From an uncultured Gemmatimonadota bacterium (GTDB taxonomy: Bacteria; Gemmatimonadota; Gemmatimonadetes; Gemmatimonadales; Gemmatimonadaceae): a stretch of 64,000 nt of DNA. Below, piece after piece: positions 9,018 through 17,938 of this stretch. The notes below the pieces were generated by a model. It was given only the letters and a program-made list of their open reading frames with translations. It was not told where the DNA came from and did no database searches. The translations under genes were made by a program, and so were the position numbers. The stretch is from positions 1,320,845-1,384,844 of the forward strand of contig CADEFN010000001.1 of NCBI GenBank assembly GCA_902826615.1, read 5' to 3'. How positions within the stretch are numbered: the first letter of the stretch is position 1; the number at the start of each line of letters is the position of its first letter.

Positions 9018-9577
9018 CGTTGCAGTGCCTCGCGCAGGAGAAGCCGGGCCCGGTGCAGTTGGGCCTTGCTCCCGCCGGCTGTGATGGAGAGCATCTCTCC
9101 GATCTCTTCGTGTTTGTAGCCTTCCACATCATGCAGCACAAAAATTCGCCGGGCTCCCGGGGGCAGCAGGGCAATCGCCGCCTCCAGATCTATCGACGCA
9201 CCAGGCGTTGGCATCGCTGCACTCGCCGGATGCGTGTCGAGCGCGTCCTCGTCTTCGCTGAACCGTGCACGCGATCGTCCATCGGACTTTCGCGCGTTCA
9301 GCACCACATTCACCGCCAGACGATGAAGCCAGGTGGTGAAGGCGGCCTCTCCCCGGAACTGCCCCAGCTTCTCCCACGCCCTCACGAAGACGTCCTGCGT
9401 GAGCTCCTCGGCCTGCGACCGGTCATTCACCATCCGCGCACAGACGCCGAACACTCGACCGAGATGTGCTCGATACAGTCGCTCGAAGGCTCGACGGTCT
9501 CCCGACGCGGCAAGGGCCACGTCGGGGGCGTCGCTCTCGGATTGGAGAGATTCGCGCTCCAGTTCGGTCACACTCAT
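9014..9577 (-). CDS. ECF RNA polymerase sigma factor
   Basis: 187 aa starting at ATG 9577 (MSVTELERE); an upstream in-frame ATG at 9622 would add 15 residues. Sigma region 2 (RAFERLYRAHLGRVF..., then AEELTQDVFVRAWEKL) and region 4 (LPPGARRIFVLHDVEGYKHEEIGEML, a helix-turn-helix) are present in the RpoE/SigW arrangement. It is first in a four-gene operon with its zinc anti-sigma factor and two DUF4097 proteins. Autoregulation is typical for such cassettes but was not shown here. Confidence 0.9.
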   Translation of the reverse strand: MSVTELERESLQSESDAPDVALAASGDRRAFERLYRAHLGRVFGVCARMVNDRSQAEELTQDVFVRAWEKLGQFRGEAAFTTWLHRLAVNVVLNARKSDGRSRARFSEDEDALDTHPASAAMPTPGASIDLEAAIALLPPGARRIFVLHDVEGYKHEEIGEMLSITAGGSKAQLHRARLLLREALQR

Positions 9578-9708
9578 CAAATGGCGGGTCCTCGCCTGCT
9601 CGTATCCTTTGATAACGAGCACGGGCGAAGGGTTTGAACCGGACTACGGCGCGGGCTGCCGAAGGGGTTTCGCGGCGCCCAGCGCTAGCGTTCGGTCAGC
9701 GTGACGCG

Positions 9709-10275
9709 TCAGATCTTTCGCCCCGGCGGCAACCAGGGCGCGAGCCGTTCCCGTAGCGTGCGCAGGGCTCGAGCCATGTGGGCCTCCACCGCCTTGACCG
9801 AGATATCGAGTGCGTCCGCCACCTCGGTGTACTTGAGCCCCTGAAAGCGGTTCATCTCGAAGACCTGACGGCACCGCGGTGGGAGGGACTCGATCGTCTC
9901 GTGCAGCACCCTCTCTATTTCGCTCTCCGAGGCGGCCGCCTCGGAGCTGCTGGTGGCGGGCAGGGTGTCGGTATCGAAGTCCTCGCGGCTCTCCACCTTG
10001 AGGTGTCGCAGGCGATTGAGCGAGCGATTACGGGTCGACTGGAAGAGGTAGGCTTGGGGCGACCCTTGAATCACCAGGGAGTCCCGACGCTTCCAGAGCT
10101 CGAGCATGACATCCTGCACCACCTCTTCGGCGGCGTCGCGGTCACGCAGCATGCGCTCGGCGAATTGAACGAGCGGCGCGTACCAGCCCCGAAAGAGAGC
10201 GTCAAAGGCCGCCTCGTCACCGAGTCGGAGTCGTTCGAGCTGCTGGGAAAGCTGGCCGGGATCCGGGAGGGTCAT
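9709..10275 (-). CDS. FecI-like ECF sigma factor
   Basis: 188 aa. Region 2 reads AFDALFRGWYAPLVQFAERML and AAEEVVQDVMLELWKRR. Region 4 (LPPRCRQVFEMNRFQGLKYTEVADAL, ISVKAVEAHMARAL) has the form seen in FecI-like sigma factors of the Bacteroidetes type. It is transcribed divergently from a FecR-like anti-sigma gene that leads a TonB receptor with an STN domain. Together they form a cell-surface signalling set in which substrate binding at the receptor activates this sigma factor. The divergent rather than co-directional sigma/FecR order is less common. Confidence 0.88.
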   Translation of the reverse strand: MTLPDPGQLSQQLERLRLGDEAAFDALFRGWYAPLVQFAERMLRDRDAAEEVVQDVMLELWKRRDSLVIQGSPQAYLFQSTRNRSLNRLRHLKVESREDFDTDTLPATSSSEAAASESEIERVLHETIESLPPRCRQVFEMNRFQGLKYTEVADALDISVKAVEAHMARALRTLRERLAPWLPPGRKI

Positions 10276-10373
10276 TCCTGATGCATCTTACGCGTATCCG
10301 GCACGGTCGGCGACGGGTAGCCGCAGTTCCGGCAGCGAAGTAGGGTATTGGCGTTCACCTGTGTATTTCCTGT

Positions 10374-11399
10374 ATGGCTGACTTATCTCCTGACCAGCGC
10401 GATCCCCAGCAGACCCCCGATTGGGAGCTTCTGGCTCGCCGTATGTCGGGTGAGGGGAGTGGCGCCGAGTCGCTGCATCCCGATGACCAGCGGGTGCTGG
10501 ACGCCCTCGGTGAGGTGATCGGCGCGTCGACACCGCGTCGTCCGGCCGGGCTCGACGTCGAGGCGGCCCTCAAGCGTACGAAGGCCAGGTTTGGCGAAAC
10601 CCCGGTAGTCCCGATTTCGCGTCCCAATGTCCGTAAGCCCTCTTTCTGGGTGTCCCCGGCGTTTCGAATTGCCGCCGGATTGGGGATCGCGCTCGTTGGC
10701 GTTTATGCCTGGAATGGTCGATCGACCGGGGCAGTGGCCGGGCCAGAAGTCGCGCAGACGCATGTCGCTCCACGCGGTGGGCCCGACTCCCTGACGCTCG
10801 CAGACGGCAGCGAGGTCATCCTGGCACCCGGGAGCGAGCTCACGGTTGAGGCCGGGTATGGGGCAGACCGCCGTCAGCTCACGCTGAAGGGGCAGGGGTG
10901 GTTCCGCGTCGTGCACGATGACGCCAAGCCCTTCGTGGTCACAGCGCAGGGTGCCGAGGTGCGCGACATTGGAACCGTCTTTGTGGTGGACGCCGAGAAT
11001 TCCAGGGGTGTACGCGTGTCGGTGCAGGAAGGGTCAGTCGCCGTGCGCGCGACCGCGCAGCAGCCCGAAACCACCCTCGGCGTCGGTGATGTGGCAACGG
11101 TGAACAGGGCAGGGGTGACCGAGGTCGCGCGGGGCAGTGCGAGTGCTGAGGATGCGTCGTGGGCGTCAGGGGAGCTGCGCTTCCGCGATGTCACACTTGA
11201 GGCGCTCGCGGGAACCCTTGAGCGGTGGTACGGAGTACGAGTGGAGGTGGATGGTTCGCTTCGGGGCCAGCGGGTTTCGACAAGTCTTAACGGCGGCACC
11301 GTAAAGTCCGTCTTGAATGAAGTGGCAATGACTTTGGCGGCCGAAGTGGAGTGGGCAGGGGACACTGCAACGGTTCGTCGACGAGGGAGCATGAGGTAG
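10374..11399 (+). CDS. FecR-family anti-sigma / signal-relay protein
   Basis: 341 aa. A cytoplasmic N-terminus (about 1-93) is followed by one transmembrane helix at about 95-113 (AFRIAAGLGIALVGVYAW). The periplasmic FecR domain (about 138-230) contains LADGSEVILAPGSEL, GWFRVVHDDAKPFVV and the TVFVVDAENSRGVRVSVQEGSV strand pattern. A C-terminal DUF4974-like region (about 268-335) includes FRDVTLEALAGTLERWYGV. It relays the signal from the TonB receptor's STN domain to the FecI-like sigma factor encoded divergently. The receptor gene begins 11 bp after its stop. Confidence 0.9.
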   Translation: MADLSPDQRDPQQTPDWELLARRMSGEGSGAESLHPDDQRVLDALGEVIGASTPRRPAGLDVEAALKRTKARFGETPVVPISRPNVRKPSFWVSPAFRIAAGLGIALVGVYAWNGRSTGAVAGPEVAQTHVAPRGGPDSLTLADGSEVILAPGSELTVEAGYGADRRQLTLKGQGWFRVVHDDAKPFVVTAQGAEVRDIGTVFVVDAENSRGVRVSVQEGSVAVRATAQQPETTLGVGDVATVNRAGVTEVARGSASAEDASWASGELRFRDVTLEALAGTLERWYGVRVEVDGSLRGQRVSTSLNGGTVKSVLNEVAMTLAAEVEWAGDTATVRRRGSMR

Positions 11400-11410
11400 A
11401 CAGACACGGC

Positions 11411-13876
11411 ATGAAGCCAGCAAGACACGCAATACGGACGCTGATTGGCGTCATTGCGCTGGTGGCCCCTCTCGGGCTGCAGGCGCAATCGTCGTGTCTG
11501 GGGGTGCCGTCGTCGCAGGGAGTGTGGGCCGCTCCGCTCGATCGCGTGGTCACGCTCGATGCGTCGACGCTGCCCGTGCGCGAAGCGCTTGAGCGGGCCG
11601 CAAAAGCGGCTGGCGTAAGGCTGACGTATGCCAGCGAACTGATCCCCGATCGCCTGGTGTGTGGTTCGGTACGCCGCGTTGCCCTCGGCGATGCCATCAG
11701 CCTCTGGCTGGGCAATGCTGCAGTACGGCCCCTGGTGGTGAGTGAGGAGCGGGTGGTGCTTGTCCCCGCCCGTGTTTCGCCGAGCACGCAGGAGCCGGTG
11801 AGTGACCTGGCCCTGTCGTCGGCGCAGCTGGCCCCGGTGATTGTCCGCGATTCAGCGGTGGTGAGCCTGGGCCCCATCTCCGTGGCTGCACGCACGGTGA
11901 TCACGGCCGATCAGCTGGCGGCGTCGGGGGCGACCAATCTGGCGCAGGCGCTGTCGGGTGGTGTGCCGGGCCTCTGGATGTGGACACCGACCCCGTCATC
12001 GTTAGGTACGGGGATGGGGAGTCTCCGCGGTGCGAGCTCGTTTGGTGCGAGTTACCCCAAGGTCTACATCGACGGCATCGAAGTGGCCAATCCGCTCTTC
12101 CTTGGCCAGGTGCCAACCGATCAGGTGGCGCAGATCGAAGTGATCCGCGGGCCACAGGGTTCGGCGCTGTACGGGGCCGGCGCGATCAATGGGGTCATCA
12201 GCATTACCACACAGCAGGGCGCCGGGTCCGGCGAGGCATCGGGGATGTCGATGCGCAGCCTGGCTGGTATCAGCGAGAGCGCCTTTTCTCCGCTTGGCGC
12301 CTTTGTGCAGGAGCACACCTTCAACGGAGAGTTTGGGAACAGCGAGCGCCGGCTGGGTGTGGGCGCATCGACTGCCACCACTGGTGCTTTCATTCCGGGA
12401 GCCTTCAGCCGCCAGCTGCAAGCCATCGCCGGGTACAGCGCCATCGGGAGCCGGCACCGGTTGCAGCTGACTGGCCGAATGTTCGCGCAGCGAGCGGGCA
12501 ACCCCGAAAGTCCTCTGCTGCCGGAGCTTGCGACGCCAGTCTTTTCCGAGTTTGCCGCGACCGGCAGTGCGGCGCGCACGTCGCCGCCACTCACCATGTT
12601 CGATACGAGTGCGGCGCAATCGGTACGGCAATACACACTCGGTGGCACGCTGGCCCTCGACCGCGCGAAGTGGGTCCACACCTTTGTTGCTGGTGTGGAT
12701 GGGTACCGGCTGAACAACGTCTCGCCCCTGCCGGCGTCACTACGCACGCCGGCCGACTCTGCGCTCCTGGCAGCGTCGGGTGCGGCTGACCGGCTCAATG
12801 GGCGCTGGAATGCCAACACGCGGCGCGGCGATCCTGCCGGTGTAGCGGCTGCGTTCACCTTTGGCGCCGACCACTCGTCGCTGAGAGACGCCTCCCTGGG
12901 CGCCACGCCAGCGGGGGAGGGGCCGGAGACATCTGGTGGCGCGTTGTGGCGGCGGACGACCGGCCTCACCGGCCACGCCGAGGTGAGTGTGCACCGGTCG
13001 CTGGTCATCACGGGCGGGTTGCGTGCCGAGCACAACTCCGGATACACGGTACTGAGCGGAGAGAACCTGCTGCCGACAATTGGGGCCGCCTACCGCCGCA
13101 CGCTGGGGAGTACTTCGCTGCTGACCGTGCGTGGTGCCTGGGGACGTGCCATTCAGCCTCCGCGGGTGGGGAGTTATGCACTGCGCTCGGGTGGCCGCAT
13201 TCCCAGTGTGCTCGCGCTCGAGCCCGAAGAGCAGGCCGGTATTGAATTCGGCGCCGACCTGCATGTGGGATCACGACTGGCCCTGAGCGTCACGCGCTAC
13301 GACCAGCAGGCGCGCAACCTCATTCAGCCCGTGACGTTTGCTACCGGATTTCGGGGGCGCGGAGGTGTCGTGACCCGCCCGGAGAACATCGGTGCCATCG
13401 CCAATCGTGGGTGGGAGGTGGAGTCGCGTTATGCAATCGGTGCGCTTACCCTCACCGGCGCGTTAGGCATCACCGACAGCCGCGTACGTCAGGTCGCGAA
13501 CGGGTACACCGGCGAATTGCGCGCCGGGGACCGGGTACTCCAGGTGCCGGCCCGCACCATCAGTGCGGGTGCGTCGTGGCTTGGTCGTGGATGGTCGTCG
13601 TCGATGACCCTGGCCCGCGCCTCGGACTGGATGAACTACGACTGGCTGGCGTTGTCGCTGCAGCCTCAGGTGTCGGGTGCCGGTCTCCGCGATTTCTGGA
13701 TGCAGTACCCGGGCGTCACGCGGGTGCGGGCGTCGTTCTCCCGCGATATCACGCGCTCGTTAGGGCTGACGATGTCGGGTGACAACCTGCTGGGATGGCA
13801 GCGCGGCGAGCCGGACAACCTCACCATCGTGCCGGGTCGGACCTTCAGAGCTGGGCTGCGCGCGCGGTTCCCCTGA
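11411..13876 (+). CDS. TonB-dependent receptor with N-terminal STN signalling domain (FecA-like)
   Basis: 821 aa from ATG 11411, just downstream of the FecR stop; the frame is open further upstream inside FecR, but only this start gives a signal peptide (IRTLIGVIALVAPLGLQAQ). An STN (secretin/TonB short N-terminal) domain at about 42-105 includes VREALERAAKAAGVRLTYAS. The plug follows at about 165-270 (VYIDGIEVANP, IEVIRGPQGSALYGAGAINGVI), then a 22-strand barrel. STN-bearing receptors both import a ligand such as a siderophore or glycan and signal to FecR/FecI, which matches the neighbouring genes. Ligand unknown. Confidence 0.9.
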   Translation: MKPARHAIRTLIGVIALVAPLGLQAQSSCLGVPSSQGVWAAPLDRVVTLDASTLPVREALERAAKAAGVRLTYASELIPDRLVCGSVRRVALGDAISLWLGNAAVRPLVVSEERVVLVPARVSPSTQEPVSDLALSSAQLAPVIVRDSAVVSLGPISVAARTVITADQLAASGATNLAQALSGGVPGLWMWTPTPSSLGTGMGSLRGASSFGASYPKVYIDGIEVANPLFLGQVPTDQVAQIEVIRGPQGSALYGAGAINGVISITTQQGAGSGEASGMSMRSLAGISESAFSPLGAFVQEHTFNGEFGNSERRLGVGASTATTGAFIPGAFSRQLQAIAGYSAIGSRHRLQLTGRMFAQRAGNPESPLLPELATPVFSEFAATGSAARTSPPLTMFDTSAAQSVRQYTLGGTLALDRAKWVHTFVAGVDGYRLNNVSPLPASLRTPADSALLAASGAADRLNGRWNANTRRGDPAGVAAAFTFGADHSSLRDASLGATPAGEGPETSGGALWRRTTGLTGHAEVSVHRSLVITGGLRAEHNSGYTVLSGENLLPTIGAAYRRTLGSTSLLTVRGAWGRAIQPPRVGSYALRSGGRIPSVLALEPEEQAGIEFGADLHVGSRLALSVTRYDQQARNLIQPVTFATGFRGRGGVVTRPENIGAIANRGWEVESRYAIGALTLTGALGITDSRVRQVANGYTGELRAGDRVLQVPARTISAGASWLGRGWSSSMTLARASDWMNYDWLALSLQPQVSGAGLRDFWMQYPGVTRVRASFSRDITRSLGLTMSGDNLLGWQRGEPDNLTIVPGRTFRAGLRARFP

Positions 13877-13891
13877 ACTTTCGAGTGCGCC

Positions 13892-14239
13892 TCAGGAGAT
13901 CCAGATCCCCAGGACGCGGGTGAGGAGCGACAAGCCGAAGGCGAAGACGGCCATGACGCCGACGGCACCAACCACAAACTGCAGGGCTCGCATCATGCCG
14001 CCGCGGCGGGTGGAGCGCTCGGTAATGATCCAGCCTCCGAACGATGCGACTGCCACGAGTGGCAGTGCGGCACGCCACCATGCCGGGGCCAGCAAACCGA
14101 CAGCTGCCGTGCCCACGAGCCCCGCGGCACAGACCACCACCGCCTGTGTGTCGCTCCAGCGCATGGCCAGCTGGCGCACCACGGCTCCGAGTGTCGGCTC
14201 GGTATCACCTGCGAAGCCGGGGTGCGCGGGCTGGTTCAT
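13892..14239 (-). CDS. Small hypothetical membrane protein
   Basis: 115 aa with three likely transmembrane segments: AVVVCAAGLVGTAAVGLLA, ALPLVAVASFGGWII and ALQFVVGAVGVMAVFAFGL. The GTG/ATG region overlaps the end of the upstream ChaN-like gene by 4 bp, so it is translationally coupled to it. I do not recognise the family. The coupling suggests an accessory membrane role for the lipoprotein, which is inference only. Confidence 0.6.
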   Translation of the reverse strand: MNQPAHPGFAGDTEPTLGAVVRQLAMRWSDTQAVVVCAAGLVGTAAVGLLAPAWWRAALPLVAVASFGGWIITERSTRRGGMMRALQFVVGAVGVMAVFAFGLSLLTRVLGIWIS

Positions 14240-15174
14240 TTTGCGGGTGCGGGTACGCGGCGCGTGAACACGAGATAGTCGCCCTTCCCTCGGTGCTCGG
14301 CGATGGGAAGTGAGTCAAGCGACGCGACCGGAACAGCCGAGATCACCACAGTGCGCGCAGCGGCCGCCCTTCGTCGAGCGCGGGCGGCCGTGCCGAGACC
14401 GTAGTCGCTGTGGAAGGCGCCGTCGTAGTGCACTGCAATCGCATCACGACCCGCGCGCTGCCAGTACGCGACCATGGCTTCGGCCATGGCTTCGTCCTTT
14501 GCGCACTGCGCGTCGTAAAATCGCTCGGTCATACGTCCGAGTCCGGCGGTGTCCGAGGGCGAGGCCGGTCCGCCGGGACCATGTCCCTGCATCTGTTCGG
14601 CAAAACGGCGAAAGTATTCGTCGCCACGCGGACACTGGTGCTCACGTGCGGTCCACTGCTTTTCGGTCGCGGAGAGGGTGTCCAGAACGGCGAGTCCGCC
14701 GCGGCCCAGCATGGAGGCAACACGCCGCGGGATGTTGGAGGCCACCACCGGCCATCCTCGCGCGCGCGCCAGCTCTACCATGCCCCGATAGTCGGTGTTG
14801 TAGCGATCCCATGGGCGGGACGCGGCAAGGAACTCGGGTTCGCCGATTTGTCCCGCCAGATAGCGATCGAGCAGCGTCTGCACATCACGCTCGAACATTT
14901 CGAGCGACAACACCACGTTGGGGCGTCGCTCGGCTATGGCGGCGAGAAAGGCGAGTTCGGTGGCGTGGGTGACGGGGTCGTCGTGCTGTTCGCCGAAAAA
15001 GACGAGGTCGGCCCTGGCGGCGGTGCGCACCATCTGGTCAAACGAGACCATGGCTGAGGCGCGTGTGTCGTAGACGCGGACAACCGGTGATGTGCCGGGC
15101 GCGCTGACAGGTGTTGCCGGGGCGGAGCAGGCGGCGAGGAAGACGGCGAGGATGAGCGAGGCTCGTGCACCCAC
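14236..15174 (-). CDS. ChaN-like (haem-binding uptake family) lipoprotein
   Basis: 312 aa if started at GTG 15174, which places a short signal sequence with lipobox FLAAC directly at the N-terminus; the frame is open upstream to 15243 but without a sensible leader. The core shows the ChaN motif DLVFFGEQHDD near the start, SLEMFERDVQ, RPWDRYNTDYRGMVELA, and the C-terminal YDGAFHSDYGLGTAAR. ChaN of Campylobacter is an outer-membrane lipoprotein that binds cofacial haems. The locus has no other haem genes, though a TonB signalling system lies just upstream. A TIKI-like protease-fold relative is the main alternative. Confidence 0.78.
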   Translation of the reverse strand: MGARASLILAVFLAACSAPATPVSAPGTSPVVRVYDTRASAMVSFDQMVRTAARADLVFFGEQHDDPVTHATELAFLAAIAERRPNVVLSLEMFERDVQTLLDRYLAGQIGEPEFLAASRPWDRYNTDYRGMVELARARGWPVVASNIPRRVASMLGRGGLAVLDTLSATEKQWTAREHQCPRGDEYFRRFAEQMQGHGPGGPASPSDTAGLGRMTERFYDAQCAKDEAMAEAMVAYWQRAGRDAIAVHYDGAFHSDYGLGTAARARRRAAAARTVVISAVPVASLDSLPIAEHRGKGDYLVFTRRVPAPAK

Positions 15175-15281
15175 CCGGGCGTCATGCCCGTGTACGCGGG
15201 CATTCGCGTGCGGGACGTCTGATTTCTTGAGGCAAGCAAACATGCCTCAAGCTGCTGACTGCTCCCGGCTTTGGCCAGCGG

Positions 15282-16727
15282 TTATTCCCGGACGACGGCC
15301 TCGGTCTCCATCTCCACCAGGTACTCGTCGCCGATCAGGTCCGCGCGCACGAGCGTGTTGGCCGGCTGGATGTGCGCGAACCGCTCGCCATGGGCACGGG
15401 AGACCGCTTCCCAGTCTTCCATCCGCCGGATGTAGAGCCGGGTGCGCACGACATCTTCGAGGGTCCCGCCAAGCGAAATGATGGCACCCTCGGTTTTGTC
15501 GATGATGTGGTGGAGTTGTGCGGCGGGGTCGTTTCCACCCATGGCGCGAGTGCCGTGGGTGGCGGTAGTGCCCGAGACGAGGATGCGATTGCCTTCGCGC
15601 ACCGCCCGGCTGAAGCCGCAGAGCGACTCCCACACGGTGCCACTGAACGCATGCGCTCGGCCTCCCACCTGCCGTACCTCGAAGGGGACGGGGAAGCTCT
15701 CGAGGTGGTGGCTCAGATCGCCGCTGGCCGTGAGGAATGGTGGCTTTCGGTACTCGTCACCACAGTCGCCCGGAATGGCGCGCATGGTGCGCAACACATT
15801 GCGGATGTCGTCGTGGCAGGCCTGGTCGAGCGTAAAGCCGAAGAGCCGGAGTGTGTCGTCCACATGAGCACTCTGGCCGAGCCTGGCGCCCACGACAATT
15901 CCCCCAACTGCGGGCTGCTCCAGCATGTAGCGGCACGCCACATTGGCAATGGAGGCGCCGAGCCGCTGCGCATGTGTGTTCAGCACGGTCAGGAGCCGCT
16001 GCAAGGCGTCCCAGCCTCCGGCTTCCTCGACAAAGCGGCGGTACTTCATCTGTGACCAGGTATCGAGCCCCGTGGGGTCTGGCGCACCGAGCCAGCGTTC
16101 GGACAACAGGCCACCCGCCACTGTACCAAAGGCGAGCAGCTTGACGCCATGCGCCACACAGAGGGCCGACATTGCACCGGCTGCGCGCTGATCGATGAGG
16201 GAAAAACTCACCTGATTGCTCACCACGGGAATCCCGCTCTGCACCACAACGCGCAGGTGCGCGGTGTCAAAGTTGGTGAGTCCGAGATTTCCGACGAGTC
16301 CCTCCTCGCGGAGTTCATCGAGCCAGAACATGGCGTCGAGCCAGGCGGGATGGGCGTATTGCCAGGCGTGGAACTGCAGCAGCGGGAGCTGCGTGAGATG
16401 CATGCGGTCGAGCGATCGCATGACCGCCGCGCGCACCATGTCGCGTGTCAGGGGTCCGGGCTGCGGAACCCACTTGGTGAAGAGCTCAACGGCGCCCGCA
16501 TCGCGGCGCTGCACATACCGGCCGACGATGTCCTCGGCGGATCCATAGTGATCCGCCATGTCGAAGGTGGTGAGGCCGGCGTCGACGTAGGGCTGCATGG
16601 CCGCAGCGGTCGCGTCGAGATCGATCGTCCGGCCATCGCGCTCCATGTCGGCGATCTGCCAGAGGCCGGTGAGGACACGCGAGATACTGAGCGAGGGACC
16701 GAGGGGGCAGCGTTCGACAGTTGGCAT
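15282..16727 (-). CDS. Fusion: aldo/keto reductase + RidA (YjgF/YER057c) domain
   Basis: 481 aa. Residues about 1-335 are an aldo/keto reductase barrel: LTGLWQ near the start, catalytic-type D/Y pair in TTFDMADHYGSAED, lysine in ELFTKWV, histidine in LQFHAWQY, and the NADP-site region GGIVVGAR. Residues about 360-481 are a RidA domain: LVSGTTATHG, LEDVVRTRLYI and NTLVRADLIGDEYLVEMET. RidA hydrolyses reactive enamine/imine intermediates, so the fusion may couple carbonyl reduction with clearance of a reactive imine (inference). It stands alone, 59 bp from its upstream neighbour. Confidence 0.88.
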   Translation of the reverse strand: MPTVERCPLGPSLSISRVLTGLWQIADMERDGRTIDLDATAAAMQPYVDAGLTTFDMADHYGSAEDIVGRYVQRRDAGAVELFTKWVPQPGPLTRDMVRAAVMRSLDRMHLTQLPLLQFHAWQYAHPAWLDAMFWLDELREEGLVGNLGLTNFDTAHLRVVVQSGIPVVSNQVSFSLIDQRAAGAMSALCVAHGVKLLAFGTVAGGLLSERWLGAPDPTGLDTWSQMKYRRFVEEAGGWDALQRLLTVLNTHAQRLGASIANVACRYMLEQPAVGGIVVGARLGQSAHVDDTLRLFGFTLDQACHDDIRNVLRTMRAIPGDCGDEYRKPPFLTASGDLSHHLESFPVPFEVRQVGGRAHAFSGTVWESLCGFSRAVREGNRILVSGTTATHGTRAMGGNDPAAQLHHIIDKTEGAIISLGGTLEDVVRTRLYIRRMEDWEAVSRAHGERFAHIQPANTLVRADLIGDEYLVEMETEAVVRE

Positions 16728-16786
16728 GTGGCGCGGTGCGGTGGGACGAACCGCAAGCTACTCACCCACCGCACCGATGCGAACGT

Positions 16787-17206
16787 CTATCTGATGCCGT
16801 TGTCCATGTCAGCGGCGATCAGCCATTGCCCGCCCACCTTCCTGAGGACAAGGACAAACTTTCCCTCGTCGGGTCCCGTGCGCTCGCCGTAGCGGTATGC
16901 ACCGATGATGTAGCCGAGGGTGCCGCTCTCGGAGAAGGCCAGCGCCCGCAGTCTGAGCGGTCCCCCTTGTCCGGCATACGCCGCGCGGATGGCATCGCGT
17001 CCACGCGCAGGGGGTTTGCCGCTGGGCAGCGCGTACCCCTCCGGATGAAAAAGCTGAGCAACGGCGGCCGGGTCTTTCTGCTCCCAGCCGCGTTCATAGT
17101 CGCGCAGCACGCGTTCCATGGCGGGCGGGAGCTGGACTGACGGTGGCGTCTGCGCCACGAGTGGCGCCGCGAGAAGGAGGGCGCCGAGCAGGAGGAGGAT
17201 GCGCAT
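16787..17206 (-). CDS. Exported NTF2-like (DUF4440/SgcJ) protein
   Basis: 139 aa with a clear signal peptide (ILLLLGALLLAAPLVAQ). The mature 120 residues have the SnoaL/DUF4440 pattern: an N-terminal helix (MERVLRDYERGWEQKDPAAVAQLF), a loop with RGRDAIRAAY, and C-terminal strands ending KVGGQWLIAADMDNG. The NTF2-like fold is used by steroid isomerase-like enzymes and by non-catalytic binding proteins, so no reaction can be named. It is probably periplasmic. Confidence 0.8.
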   Translation of the reverse strand: MRILLLLGALLLAAPLVAQTPPSVQLPPAMERVLRDYERGWEQKDPAAVAQLFHPEGYALPSGKPPARGRDAIRAAYAGQGGPLRLRALAFSESGTLGYIIGAYRYGERTGPDEGKFVLVLRKVGGQWLIAADMDNGIR

Positions 17207-17256
17207 TGATCGCGGGGAGAGTTCGTGTCCAGCTTAACCAGGCCGCTCCCCTGGCG

Positions 17257-17898
17257 CTACGCGAGCCGCGCCTTCAGCTCCGCCGCGGAATGCACGACCG
17301 CTGTAGGGGACTCGGCTTTCAGTGTCTCAACGTCGAACGCGCCCCACGTCACCGCGATGGAATCGATCCCCGCGGCGCGTGCGGCCTGGAGATCGAAGGG
17401 GGAGTCGCCGATGTAGACCGTGTCCGAAGGACGTGCCTGCAGACGCTCCATCGCATACCAGAGCGGCTCGGGGTTCGGTTTGTGCTTCGGCGTGGATTCG
17501 ATGCCCACCACAAGCGGGAAGTAGGGGGCAAGACCGAGGAGCTGCAGGGCACGGTGGGCGAGGGGTTCGATCTTGCTGGTCACCACGCCTAACGCGCGCT
17601 GTTCGGCACTCAGCCAGGCGACAAGGTCTCCCACACCATCATACGGCAAGGTGAGCCGGTCATGATGTTCCATCTGATAGCTGCGGTACGCCTTGATGAG
17701 AACGTCGAGCTCCGCGGCGTCGCGTGCGTACTGATCGAATTGCTGAATGAGCGGCTTCCCGATGCCAGCCATGAGGACGGCGCGCGACGGTGTGTGACCA
17801 AGCACGGTACTGAATGCGTGTTCACTGGCCAGGACAATGAGCTCGATGGAGTCGACAAGTGTGCCATCGAGGTCGAAGAGGACGACGGGGTAGGTCAT
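17257..17898 (-). CDS. HAD-superfamily phosphatase (phosphoglycolate phosphatase-like)
   Basis: 213 aa. HAD motif I is FDLDGTLVDS with the nucleophile D9 and general acid D11. Motif II is in GVVTSKIEP (Ser/Thr), the motif III lysine lies in KHKPNPEPL, and motif IV is YIGDSPFDLQAA. The helical cap inserted after motif I and the overall length fit phosphoglycolate phosphatase/pyrophosphatase PpaX-type enzymes. The substrate cannot be fixed from sequence. It lies 40 bp downstream of the helicase gene on the same strand, so it may share its transcript. Confidence 0.87.
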   Translation of the reverse strand: MTYPVVLFDLDGTLVDSIELIVLASEHAFSTVLGHTPSRAVLMAGIGKPLIQQFDQYARDAAELDVLIKAYRSYQMEHHDRLTLPYDGVGDLVAWLSAEQRALGVVTSKIEPLAHRALQLLGLAPYFPLVVGIESTPKHKPNPEPLWYAMERLQARPSDTVYIGDSPFDLQAARAAGIDSIAVTWGAFDVETLKAESPTAVVHSAAELKARLA

Positions 17899-17938
17899 CT
17901 CTCAATCTAGGCAGCGTGCCGGTACACTCCAACCGTCG

